Assembly: GCA_031401035.1 (NCBI GenBank)
Contig: JANNRA010000084.1
Location: forward strand, 1-10,642
Source: JANNRA01 sp031401035
GTDB lineage: Bacteria > Desulfobacterota > Binatia > HRBIN30 > CADEER01
Direction: 5' to 3'
DNA length: 10,642 bases
A model generated the notes under the pieces. The model did no database searches. It saw only the letters and a list, made by a program, of their open reading frames with translations, and had not been told where the DNA came from. The translations under genes and the position numbers were made by a program. Below, in pieces: positions 1-6,492 of the stretch (positions are counted from its first letter, which is position 1; every line of letters begins with the position of its first letter).

Positions 1-47
1 GTGTCCGTTCCGCCCCAACGTCCCCCTTGCCAAAGCACCAAGACCAA

Positions 48-67
48 CATACTGAACGTTCAGTATG
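48..67. promoter_or_regulatory. Perfect 20-bp palindrome, candidate TetR operator overlapping the start codon
   Basis: The half-site CATACTGAAC is followed immediately by its exact reverse complement GTTCAGTATG, giving an uninterrupted 20-bp palindrome centred between 57 and 58. Its last three bases are the ATG of the TetR gene. TetR-family repressors bind palindromes of this size, usually in their own promoter, so autoregulation and control of the downstream dehydrogenases is the natural inference. A weak promoter can be read through it (TTGCCA at 27-32, CATACT at 48-53, spacer only 15), which would put the transcript start almost at the ATG. The palindrome is directly visible; the binding protein is inferred. 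Confidence 0.8.
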
Positions 68-694
68 GCCGCTTCGACACGGCCCGCACGCGCGGAGAAC
101 GGGCGGCGGGACCTCATGGACATCGCGATCGACTGCTTCGCCAGCTACGGCTACCAGGGCGCCTCGATCGACCGCATCGCCAAGGCGGCCGGGCTGACCA
201 AGGGCGCGATCTACTATCATTTCAAGGACAAGGAAGAGCTGCTCTTCGAGGCGGTGAAGAACCGCGTCGGGCAGTTCGAACGGCGCGTCACCGCCGACCT
301 CGGCGGCATGACGGACGCGGTGGCGGCGCTCAAGCGGGTCACCGACGTCTGTCTCGAGCACGCTACCAAGAGCAACCATCGGCGCCTCATCGTCACGCTG
401 ATGGTCGAGGCGCTCGGCACCAACGCCCGTCTCTCGGCGCAGTTCCGCGACATGATGCGGCGCTTCCGCGCCTTTCTGAGCGGCGTCATCGAGGTCGGCC
501 AGCGCAGCGGCGTCTTCCGCGCCGACGTCAGCGCCGTCACCGCCGCCGGCGTCTACGCCGGCGCCGTCATGGGCGCCGAGATCGAATACTACCAGGACCC
601 GGACACCATCGACCTCGGCCAGCACCTGCGCACTTTTCTCGACTCCTATCTCACGTGGCTTGCCGCCCCGGTGCGGCTGGCCGGAAGGAAGTGA
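65..694 (+). CDS. TetR/AcrR-family transcriptional regulator
   Basis: This 209-residue protein has the usual TetR length and build. The N-terminal helix-turn-helix lies at about residues 34-53 (SIDRIAKAAGLTKGAIYYHF) and is followed by KDKEELLFEAV, the typical start of helix 4. The rest is a helical ligand-binding and dimerisation domain without a recognisable ligand signature. ATG 65 is the only reasonable start: a TGA at 53-55 closes the frame upstream, and the next Met (residue 18) would cut helix 1. No Shine-Dalgarno sequence precedes it, so translation may be leaderless or weak. The stop is two bases before the next ATG, so it is probably translationally coupled to the first acyl-CoA dehydrogenase. 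By context it likely represses this operon in response to an acyl-CoA or fatty-acid-like ligand; the ligand is inferred only. Confidence 0.92.
   Translation: MAASTRPARAENGRRDLMDIAIDCFASYGYQGASIDRIAKAAGLTKGAIYYHFKDKEELLFEAVKNRVGQFERRVTADLGGMTDAVAALKRVTDVCLEHATKSNHRRLIVTLMVEALGTNARLSAQFRDMMRRFRAFLSGVIEVGQRSGVFRADVSAVTAAGVYAGAVMGAEIEYYQDPDTIDLGQHLRTFLDSYLTWLAAPVRLAGRK
683..691 (+). promoter_or_regulatory. Shine-Dalgarno site of the first acyl-CoA dehydrogenase
   Basis: A purine-rich GGAAGGAAG lies inside the last codons of the TetR gene. Its AAGGA core ends seven bases before ATG 697. It fixes the dehydrogenase start and supports coupled translation of the two genes. Confidence 0.65.
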
Positions 695-696
695 CC

Positions 697-1779
697 ATGG
701 TCAGCTTCGAACCCAGCGAGGACCAGCAGCTCGTCCGCGACACGGTGGCGAGCTTCGCCCGCGAGCAGATCCGCCCGGCGGCGCGCGCCGCCGACGAGAG
801 CGGCGAGGTGCCCGATGCCCTCGTGCAGCAGGCCTGGGAACTGGGCCTGGTGCAGAGCGCCGTACCGGAAGCCTTCGGCGGCTTCGGCGACGCGCGCTCG
901 GCCGTGACCAGCGCGCTGGTCTGCGAGGAACTCGCCTGGGGCGACCTGTCGATCGCCCTGCACGTTCTGGCGCCGCGCCTGGCGACCTATCCGGTCATCG
1001 AGCTCGGCAGCGCGGCGCAGCAGAAACAGGTGCTGCCCGCCTACGTTGGCGCGCGCTTTGTCGCCGCCGCCGCCGCGCTGACCGAGCCGAGTTTCAACTT
1101 CGACCTCAACGAGTGCGCCACCACGGCCGCGCGTCGCAACGGCTCGATCGTCCTCAACGGCGCCAAGTGCTACGTGCCCCTCGCCGCCGAGGCGCAGCAC
1201 ACGCTGGTGTACGCCCGTGGCGAGCCGGGGCTCGGCGCCTTCATCGTGCCGCGCGATACGCCCGGGCTGGCCGTCGTCGGGCGCGAGCAGAACATGGGCC
1301 TGAAAGGCCTGGCGACCTACGAGCTGCAGCTCAACGACTGCGCCGTGCCGGCCGAGAACGCGCTGCAGGGCGACCTGCGGCCGGTCCTCAACCGCATGCG
1401 CATCGCCAGCGCCTCGCTGGCGGTCGGCGTCGCCCGCGCCGCCTCGGAGTACGCCCGCGAGTACGCCAAGGAGCGCAAGGCATTCGGCGTTTTCATCGCC
1501 CAGAAGCAGGCGATCGCCTTCATGCTCGCCGAGATGGCGATCGAGATCGACGCCGCCCGCCTGCTCACCTGGGAGGCGGCGTGGAAGCTCGACCGCGGCG
1601 AGGACGCGACGCGTGAGGCCTGCCTGGCCAAGCGCTACGCCGCGACGACGGCCCTCAAGGTTGCCGACAACGCCGTCCAGGTGCTCGGCGGCCACGGCTA
1701 CATCCGCGACCACCTCGTCGAGTTGTTCCTGCGCAACGCGCGCGCCTTCGGCGTCCTCGACGGCCTCGCCATCGCCTGA
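697..1779 (+). CDS. Acyl-CoA dehydrogenase-family protein, short form with altered active site
   Basis: This 360-residue flavoprotein-type protein has an acyl-CoA dehydrogenase fold. The C-terminal domain is orthodox: ERKAFG at 259-264 with Gln271 in register, FMLAEM shortly after, and QVLGGHGY at 328-335. In medium-chain acyl-CoA dehydrogenase (MCAD) these residues reach across the dimer interface to the FAD of the partner subunit. The residues a subunit uses for its own FAD and substrate are altered. TEPxAGSD is TEPSFNFD (129-136), the W-x-T of KMWITNG is Y-V-P (159-161), and the catalytic Glu of YEGT aligns with Asp355 in LDGL. The chain then stops five residues later, without the usual last helix. 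It probably works as one half of a heteromer with the next gene product. The start is set by the GGAAGGAAG site. Family assignment is firm; lone activity is doubtful. Confidence 0.93.
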   Translation: MVSFEPSEDQQLVRDTVASFAREQIRPAARAADESGEVPDALVQQAWELGLVQSAVPEAFGGFGDARSAVTSALVCEELAWGDLSIALHVLAPRLATYPVIELGSAAQQKQVLPAYVGARFVAAAAALTEPSFNFDLNECATTAARRNGSIVLNGAKCYVPLAAEAQHTLVYARGEPGLGAFIVPRDTPGLAVVGREQNMGLKGLATYELQLNDCAVPAENALQGDLRPVLNRMRIASASLAVGVARAASEYAREYAKERKAFGVFIAQKQAIAFMLAEMAIEIDAARLLTWEAAWKLDRGEDATREACLAKRYAATTALKVADNAVQVLGGHGYIRDHLVELFLRNARAFGVLDGLAIA

Positions 1780-1795
1780 TCGTCCGCCACCCCTC

Positions 1796-1801
1796 AGGAG
1801 G
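1796..1801 (+). promoter_or_regulatory. Strong Shine-Dalgarno AGGAGG of the second acyl-CoA dehydrogenase
   Basis: A consensus AGGAGG lies five bases before ATG 1807, in the 27-base gap between the two dehydrogenase genes. It is the best ribosome site in the window and confirms the start of the second subunit. Confidence 0.85.
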
Positions 1802-1806
1802 TATCC

Positions 1807-3030
1807 ATGATCGATTTCGAACTCTCCCCCGCCGTCGAGAACGCCCGTCAGATGATCCACATGATGGCCGAGCAGACCATGCGGCCGATCTCGCGCGAGT
1901 ACGACGAGCGCGAGCACGAGGATCCGACCGACTGGCACCAGCTGATGTGGAGCATGTCCAACCAGAGCCCAGTCTCGTTCGGCAGCGGCAAGGGCGACAA
2001 GAAGGAGGGGCCGTCGGAGCGGAATCTCACCTCGTGCGTCTCCATCGAGGAGCTCTCCTGGGGCGACGCCGGCCTCTACCTCAGCATCCCCAACGCCGGT
2101 CTCGGCGGCGCCGCCGTCGCGGCGGCCGGCACGCCCGAGCAGCGCACCCGCTTCCTCAAACGCTTCGCCGAAGGGGCACCGAAGTGGGCCGGCATGGCGA
2201 TCACCGAGCCGGGCGCCGGCTCGGATTCGGCGGCGATCACCAGCACCGCGACGCGCGACGGCGACGAGTGGGTGCTGAACGGCACCAAGATCTACTGCAC
2301 CAGCGGCCACCGCGCGCTGGAGAAGTCCGAGGGCTTCGTCGTCGTCTGGGCGACGGTCGACAAGAGCGCCGGCCGCAACGGCATCAAGGCCTTCGTCGTC
2401 GAGCACGGCACGCCCGGCGCGACGGTCATCCGCGTCGAGGACAAGATGGGCATCCGCGCCTCGGACACGGCGGCGATCGTCTTCGAGAACTGCCGCATCC
2501 CGTTCGACAATCTGCTCGGCAACCCCGAGGTGAAGACGCAGGGCAGCGAGGGCTTCAAGGGCGTCATGGCGACCTTCGACGCCACCCGTCCGGCGGTGGC
2601 GGCGAGCGCCATCGGCATCGGCCGCGCGGCGGTGGACTTCGTCCGCGACGCGCTCACCAAGGCCGGCGTCGAGATCCGCTACGAGGCGCCGATGCACAAG
2701 CTGACCGTGCTCGAGCGCGACTTCATGGACATGGAGGCCAACCTGCAGGCGGCGCGCCTGCTCACCTGGCGCGCCGCTTGGATGATGGACCGCGGCATGG
2801 TCAACAACCTCGAGGCCTCGATGTGCAAGGCCAAGGCCGGCCTGTCGGTGACCCTGGTGACGCAGAAGGCGGTCGAGATCCTCGGCCCGCTCGGCTACTC
2901 GCGCAAGCTGCTGGTCGAGAAGTGGATGCGCGACGCGAAGATCAACGACATCTTCGAGGGGACGCAGCAGATCAACCTGATGATCGTCGCCCGCCGCATC
3001 CTCGGCTACTCCAACAAGGACCTGAACTGA
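1807..3030 (+). CDS. Acyl-CoA dehydrogenase-family protein, catalytic-type subunit
   Basis: This 407-residue acyl-CoA dehydrogenase has intact TEPGAGSD (133-140), NGTKIYCTSG (Thr165 at the MCAD Thr168 position) and a C-terminal DAKINDIFEGTQQI. There Glu384 matches the catalytic base of MCAD-type enzymes, and the final helix (MIVARRIL) is present. What is missing is the partner-facing set. The R-x-x-F-G...Q motif is replaced by a region around EIRYEAPMHKLTV with about three extra residues, and the Q-x-L-G-G motif reads EILGPLGY (357-364). This is the mirror image of the upstream protein. Together they could build one complete FAD and active site per alpha-beta pair, oxidising an acyl-CoA to the enoyl-CoA and passing electrons to ETF. 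The substrate is unknown. The N-terminal domain carries an extra polar stretch around residues 52-72 (SNQSPVSFGSGKGDKKEG), longer than in MCAD. Confidence 0.95.
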   Translation: MIDFELSPAVENARQMIHMMAEQTMRPISREYDEREHEDPTDWHQLMWSMSNQSPVSFGSGKGDKKEGPSERNLTSCVSIEELSWGDAGLYLSIPNAGLGGAAVAAAGTPEQRTRFLKRFAEGAPKWAGMAITEPGAGSDSAAITSTATRDGDEWVLNGTKIYCTSGHRALEKSEGFVVVWATVDKSAGRNGIKAFVVEHGTPGATVIRVEDKMGIRASDTAAIVFENCRIPFDNLLGNPEVKTQGSEGFKGVMATFDATRPAVAASAIGIGRAAVDFVRDALTKAGVEIRYEAPMHKLTVLERDFMDMEANLQAARLLTWRAAWMMDRGMVNNLEASMCKAKAGLSVTLVTQKAVEILGPLGYSRKLLVEKWMRDAKINDIFEGTQQINLMIVARRILGYSNKDLN

Positions 3031-3066
3031 GTCCCGGCGGGACGGGTTTGAGATAGCGCAAACCCG
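3031..3066 (+). terminator. Two tandem hairpins after the acyl-CoA dehydrogenase operon
   Basis: Directly after the TGA come GTCCC-GGC-GGGAC (3031-3043, 5-bp stem, 3-base loop) and CGGGTTTG with its exact complement CAAACCCG (3043-3050 and 3059-3066, 8-bp stem, 8-base loop). They share base 3043, so both may not form fully at once. No T-run follows, so intrinsic termination is uncertain. They could instead stabilise the 3' end of the operon mRNA or mark a Rho-dependent end. Confidence 0.45.
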
Positions 3067-3085
3067 CATGCTACAGCCTGTCCCG

Positions 3086-3814
3086 ATGGCCTCCTACTGG
3101 ATCGGCACGTCGGGGTACGCCTACAAGCACTGGAAAGGGGCGTTCTATCCCGACGAGTTGCCCGACGGCGACATGCTGCGCTTCTACGCCGAGCGGTTCG
3201 CGGCCGTCGAACTCAACTACACCTTCTACAAGAGCGCCACCGTCCGCCAACTGCAGGGCTGGGCCAAGGAGGCTCCGGAGCACTTCCGTTTCGCACTCAA
3301 GGCGCCGCGCCGCATCACCCACGACCTGCGGCTGCGCGACGCCGCCGACCTGGCGGCGGACTTCTGCGACACGGCGCGGGCGCTGAAGCACAAACTCGGC
3401 GCGGTGCTCTTCCAGCTGCCGTCGTTCCTCAAGCGCGACACGCCGCGCCTGGAGGACTTCCTGCACCAGATGCCGGAGGGCTTCCGCGTCGCCTTCGAGT
3501 TCCGCCACCCGACCTGGTACGCCGACGAGGTGTACGAGACCCTGCGCCGCTTCGACGTCGCGCTGTGCATCGCCGACACCGCCGAGCGCGTGACGCCGTG
3601 CGAGGCCACCGCCGGCTTCGGCTACTTCCGCCTGCGTCAGCCGCAGTACACCGATGCCGATCTGGCCGCCTGGGCGGCGCGCATCGAGGCGGCCGGGTGG
3701 CAGGACGTCTTCGTCTACTTCAAGCACGAGCACGAGGCGCAGGGACCGGCGCTCGCGGCGCGGCTGCGCGCCATGCTCGCCGGCGGCGACACCTCCGTCG
3801 CCGCCTCGGTGTAG
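3086..3814 (+). CDS. DUF72 / YecE-like TIM-barrel protein
   Basis: This 242-residue protein belongs to DUF72, a widespread TIM-barrel family without an established biochemical role. Family hallmarks are clear: YWIGTSGYAYKHWKGAFYP at the N-terminus, VELNYTFYKSA, FRFALKAPRRITH, LGAVLFQLP, VAFEFRHPTWY, and a late VFVYFKHEHEAQGPALA, which corresponds to the family's YVYFNN...G.A segment. Length is normal for the family. I chose ATG 3086 because homologues begin just before the IGTSG strand. ATG 3068 would add six residues but starts one base from the stem of the preceding hairpin. Neither start has a clear Shine-Dalgarno sequence. The next gene begins 23 bases after the stop, so the two are probably co-transcribed. 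It is predicted cytoplasmic, with no signal peptide or membrane segment. Confidence 0.93.
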   Translation: MASYWIGTSGYAYKHWKGAFYPDELPDGDMLRFYAERFAAVELNYTFYKSATVRQLQGWAKEAPEHFRFALKAPRRITHDLRLRDAADLAADFCDTARALKHKLGAVLFQLPSFLKRDTPRLEDFLHQMPEGFRVAFEFRHPTWYADEVYETLRRFDVALCIADTAERVTPCEATAGFGYFRLRQPQYTDADLAAWAARIEAAGWQDVFVYFKHEHEAQGPALAARLRAMLAGGDTSVAASV

Positions 3815-3837
3815 CGCGCGGCGGGGCGGCCGCGTCG

Positions 3838-4554
3838 ATGGCGCCGCGTCACATCGAGTTACGCATCTCCTTCCGCGACCGCGCCCTCACCGGGGTGCTG
3901 ACCAAGCCGGACTTCCGGCCCGACTGTCTGATCGTGCTGGCACATGGGGCCGGCAGCGATATGGAGTCGCCGTTCATGGTCGCCGTCAGCGACGGCCTGT
4001 CGCGCCGCGGCGCGGCGACCATCCGCTTCAATTTCCCCTACGCCGACCGCGGTACCCGCATCCCCGACCGCACCGAGACGCTCGAGGCCTGCTTCCGGCG
4101 CGTGCTCGACTGGATGCACGGCGATCTCAACCTCGATCGGCTGCCGCTGATCATCGGCGGCCGGTCGATGGGCGGCCGCATCGCGACGCACCTGGCCGCG
4201 CAGGGCGAGCGCATCGCCGGATTGCTGTTGCTCGCCTATCCGCTGCACCCGGCCGGCAAGCCGTCCCGCCGTCGCGCCGCGCACCTGGCGCGCATCGCCG
4301 TGCCAATGCTCTTCCTGAGCGGGACCCGCGACCCGCTCTGCCCGCTCGACAGCCTGCGCCCGCTGCTCGCCGGGCTGCCGCAGGCGACCCTGCACGCGGT
4401 GGCGGGCGCCGACCACGCGTTCAATGTGCTGGTGCGCAGCGGCCGCGACCATGCCGACGTCGTGCGCGAACTCATCGACACCGGCGCCGTCTGGGTGCGT
4501 TCGGCGGTGCTGCGGCGGCCGACGCGCGTGCTGCGTCCGCCGGGCGCCGGCTGA
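3838..4554 (+). CDS. Alpha/beta hydrolase of the KANSL3/TEX30 (dienelactone hydrolase-like) type
   Basis: This 238-residue single-domain hydrolase has a complete apparent triad. The nucleophile elbow GGRSMGGR carries Ser110, the acid is Asp165 in FLSGTRDPLCP, and the base is His193 in GADHAFN. The early LAHGAGSDMESPF (from about residue 34) forms the oxyanion-loop region, and IRFNFPYAD (62-70) is typical of the KANSL3/TEX30-like family. No signal peptide is seen, so it should act in the cytoplasm on an unknown ester or thioester. It starts 23 bases after the DUF72 gene. The C-terminal tail after about residue 217 is Arg- and Pro-rich and looks unstructured. Being separated from the dehydrogenase operon by hairpins, it need not share that pathway. 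The family call is firm; the substrate is unknown. Confidence 0.9.
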   Translation: MAPRHIELRISFRDRALTGVLTKPDFRPDCLIVLAHGAGSDMESPFMVAVSDGLSRRGAATIRFNFPYADRGTRIPDRTETLEACFRRVLDWMHGDLNLDRLPLIIGGRSMGGRIATHLAAQGERIAGLLLLAYPLHPAGKPSRRRAAHLARIAVPMLFLSGTRDPLCPLDSLRPLLAGLPQATLHAVAGADHAFNVLVRSGRDHADVVRELIDTGAVWVRSAVLRRPTRVLRPPGAG

Positions 4555-4562
4555 TTTCAGCA

Positions 4563-4593
4563 TTGACAGTACCGCCTCGCGCCGTGCTAGCGG
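4563..4593 (+). promoter_or_regulatory. Sigma-70-type promoter of the Cys-rich exported protein
   Basis: A consensus -35 box TTGACA (4563-4568) begins nine bases after the hydrolase stop. At 17 bases' spacing lies GCTAGC (4586-4591). Alternatively, an extended TGC precedes TAGCGG (4588-4593) at 19 bases. The -10 match is poor against the E. coli consensus, but it sits in an otherwise GC-rich gap of 61 bases directly before a gene, which makes chance unlikely. The transcript would have a very short leader before ATG 4616. Confidence 0.55.
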
Positions 4594-4615
4594 TCGAGCC
4601 GCGACGGGGGATGCG

Positions 4616-6397
4616 ATGCGAAACAAGACCGCGGGCCTGCTGGTGCTGCTGCTCGGTACACCGGCGTTGGGGCAGACGTTGACCGGCATCACGGCGGCGA
4701 AGAACGCCGGCAACAGCGCCGACCGGATCTACGTCGATCTGGCCAACAGCTACGAGCGCGAGAGCGCCGTGGCGATCACCAGCGCCACCGCGACCAGTTT
4801 CACCTCGCGCTACGCCGCCCTGTGCAGCGCCGACGCCGGCGTTTTCGGCGGCCCGCTGTGGGAGACCCTCGCCTCGGATTACTCGCTCAGCTTCACCGTC
4901 AACGCCCCCGGCGCCTACCGCCTGACGGTGCAGACGCGCCGCAAGGGCGATATGCACCTGATCGAGGACAATCCCTTCGGCGGCGGCCACTACGCCGATA
5001 TCACCGCGCTGAGCGGCGTGCAGAGCGGCGGCACGTTGACCGCCGGCGGGCTCGGCCTCGCCGATCCCGGCGTCGCCAACGACATCCCGTTCTTCTTCGA
5101 GCCGATCAGCGTTGCCTTCGACCAGACCGCCAGCGCGACCGTCTTCGGCCTCAGCAACGGCGCCGGCGTGGCGCATGCGCTGTCCTTCACCTGGTCGCAG
5201 ACGGCGCACTCGCCGCCCGGCGCGGACGAAGCGGCGATCCGCCTCGGCGGGACGTCGGACGACGGCAGCGAAGTGGCCGCCGACTATCCCGGCAACCCGG
5301 CGCGCATACGGGCCGACGACGGCCATTTCGTCACCGTGACGCTGACCTCGCTGTGCGGTAACGGCGTCGTCGACAGCGGCCCGGGCTACGCTGAGCAGTG
5401 CGACGCCGGCGCCCTCACCGGCACGCCCGCCTCGTGTTGCACATCGACCTGCACCCTGCGCAGCGGCGGCGCCGCCTGCCGTCCGACGGCCGGGCCGTGC
5501 GACATCGGCGAACTCTGCAGCGGCATCAGCGGTGCCTGCCCGGCCGATGGATTCGCGCCGCCGGCGGTGCTCTGCCGCGCCGCGTCGGCCGGCGAGGTGT
5601 GCGACGTCGACGACTACTGCGACGGCAGCGGCCCGGGCTGTCCGGCCGACATCGTCGCCGCCAGCGGCACGCCGTGCCGCGTTGCCGCCGGCGTCTGCGA
5701 TGTGAGCGAGACCTGCGACGGCGTCGCCACCGCCTGTCCGGCCGACGGCGTCGTCGCCGAGGGGACGCCATGCGCCGACGGCCAGTTCTGCAACGGCGCC
5801 GAGACCTGCCAGGCGGGCGCCTGCGCCGACGCGCCGAACCCCTGCGGCGGCGGCTGCGACGAGGGCGTCGACCAGTGCTTCGTCGGCGCCTGCGCGCCGC
5901 AGCCACAGCCCTGCCGCGCGGCCGGCCAGGGACTGCTGCTGCTCAAGAACAGTGACGACGACGGCAAGGATCGGCTGCTGTGGAAGTGGCTCAAGGGCGC
6001 CTCGACCAGCGGCGCCGAGTTCGGCGATCCAACCGCCGCCGCCGACTACGCCGTGTGCCTCTATACCGGCGCGCCCGGCGCGCTGCTCGGCGCCGCCGAG
6101 ATCGCCGCCAGCGCGACGACGTGGAAGCCGCTCGGCGCACTCGGCTACGCCTACCGCGACAGCACCGGCGCCGCCGCTGGCGTGCAGAAGATCAAGCTCA
6201 AGGGCAGCGCGGCGGACAGGTCGACGCTGCTGGTGAAAGGCCGCGGCCTGAATCTTTCCGACTGGCTCGCCGCCGCGCCGCTGGCGCCGCCGGTGACCGT
6301 GCAACTCGTCAACCAGGCCAACGGACTATGCTGGAGCAGCGCCTTCGCCGCTCCGTCGGTGAACGACGCGGCGCTGTTCAAGGCCAAGTCGCCCTGA
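4616..6397 (+). CDS. Exported Cys-rich protein with disintegrin-like repeats and C-terminal LLWKW module
   Basis: This 593-residue secreted or surface protein begins with a signal peptide (MRNKTAGLLVLLLGTPALG, likely cut after residue 19). Residues 20-246 form an apparently beta-rich domain without a family I recognise. Residues 247-433 hold 26 cysteines. They open with CGNGVVDSGPGYAEQCDAG, the myxobacterial-type disulfide motif, followed by about four repeats of the form C..(A)G.CD...(E/T/Y)CDG....CPAD.....GTPC, close to the pattern of eukaryotic disintegrin domains. Residues 439-593 form a module starting LLLLKNSDDDGKDRLLWKW and ending with a CWSSAF strand, which I associate with exported proteins of Binatota-type genomes. 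GGGGG at 4606-4610 is the likely ribosome site and favours ATG 4616 over the out-of-frame ATG 4611. The gene has its own promoter. Function is unknown; extracellular structure or adhesion is a guess. Confidence 0.85.
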   Translation: MRNKTAGLLVLLLGTPALGQTLTGITAAKNAGNSADRIYVDLANSYERESAVAITSATATSFTSRYAALCSADAGVFGGPLWETLASDYSLSFTVNAPGAYRLTVQTRRKGDMHLIEDNPFGGGHYADITALSGVQSGGTLTAGGLGLADPGVANDIPFFFEPISVAFDQTASATVFGLSNGAGVAHALSFTWSQTAHSPPGADEAAIRLGGTSDDGSEVAADYPGNPARIRADDGHFVTVTLTSLCGNGVVDSGPGYAEQCDAGALTGTPASCCTSTCTLRSGGAACRPTAGPCDIGELCSGISGACPADGFAPPAVLCRAASAGEVCDVDDYCDGSGPGCPADIVAASGTPCRVAAGVCDVSETCDGVATACPADGVVAEGTPCADGQFCNGAETCQAGACADAPNPCGGGCDEGVDQCFVGACAPQPQPCRAAGQGLLLLKNSDDDGKDRLLWKWLKGASTSGAEFGDPTAAADYAVCLYTGAPGALLGAAEIAASATTWKPLGALGYAYRDSTGAAAGVQKIKLKGSAADRSTLLVKGRGLNLSDWLAAAPLAPPVTVQLVNQANGLCWSSAFAAPSVNDAALFKAKSP

Positions 6398-6423
6398 GGC
6401 GGCAGGACTGTGGCAGCGCTCCG

Positions 6424-6451
6424 CCGCCGGCGCGCGGCGCGGCGCCGGCGG
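6424..6451 (+). terminator. Strong GC hairpin after the Cys-rich protein gene
   Basis: CCGCCGGCGC (6424-6433) pairs perfectly with GCGCCGGCGG (6442-6451) around an 8-base loop, 27 bases after the stop. It is followed by GGCCCTTTGA, which has only a three-T run. It is probably the transcript end of the upstream gene, but termination strength without a U-tract is uncertain. Confidence 0.5.
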
Positions 6452-6492
6452 GCCCTTTGAGCGCCAGGGGCCGGCGCGCTACGTGAACCCGC

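Noticed and set aside
1..696. In-frame upstream extension of the first dehydrogenase back to GTG 1
   Set aside because: The extension is an Arg-rich shadow of the TetR gene. The ribosome site and family length put the start at ATG 697.
646..3069. Long open frame on the - strand opposite both acyl-CoA dehydrogenases
   Set aside because: It has no recognisable domain and a biased Arg/Ala/Gly/Asp composition. It is the usual antisense shadow of high-GC codon use over two well-supported genes.
3068..3085. Earlier ATG for the DUF72 gene
   Set aside because: It adds six residues not typical of the family and lies one base from a hairpin stem. ATG 3086 fits the family N-terminus, though this is not certain.
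5526..5906. Arg-rich - strand frame inside the Cys-rich region
   Set aside because: The high Arg content is only the reverse reading of Cys/Gly/Ala/Asp-rich repeats.
4472..6304. Long open frame on the - strand opposite the Cys-rich protein gene
   Set aside because: Low-complexity Ala/Gly/Arg composition with no motifs, while the + strand frame has a signal peptide, Cys repeats and a promoter.
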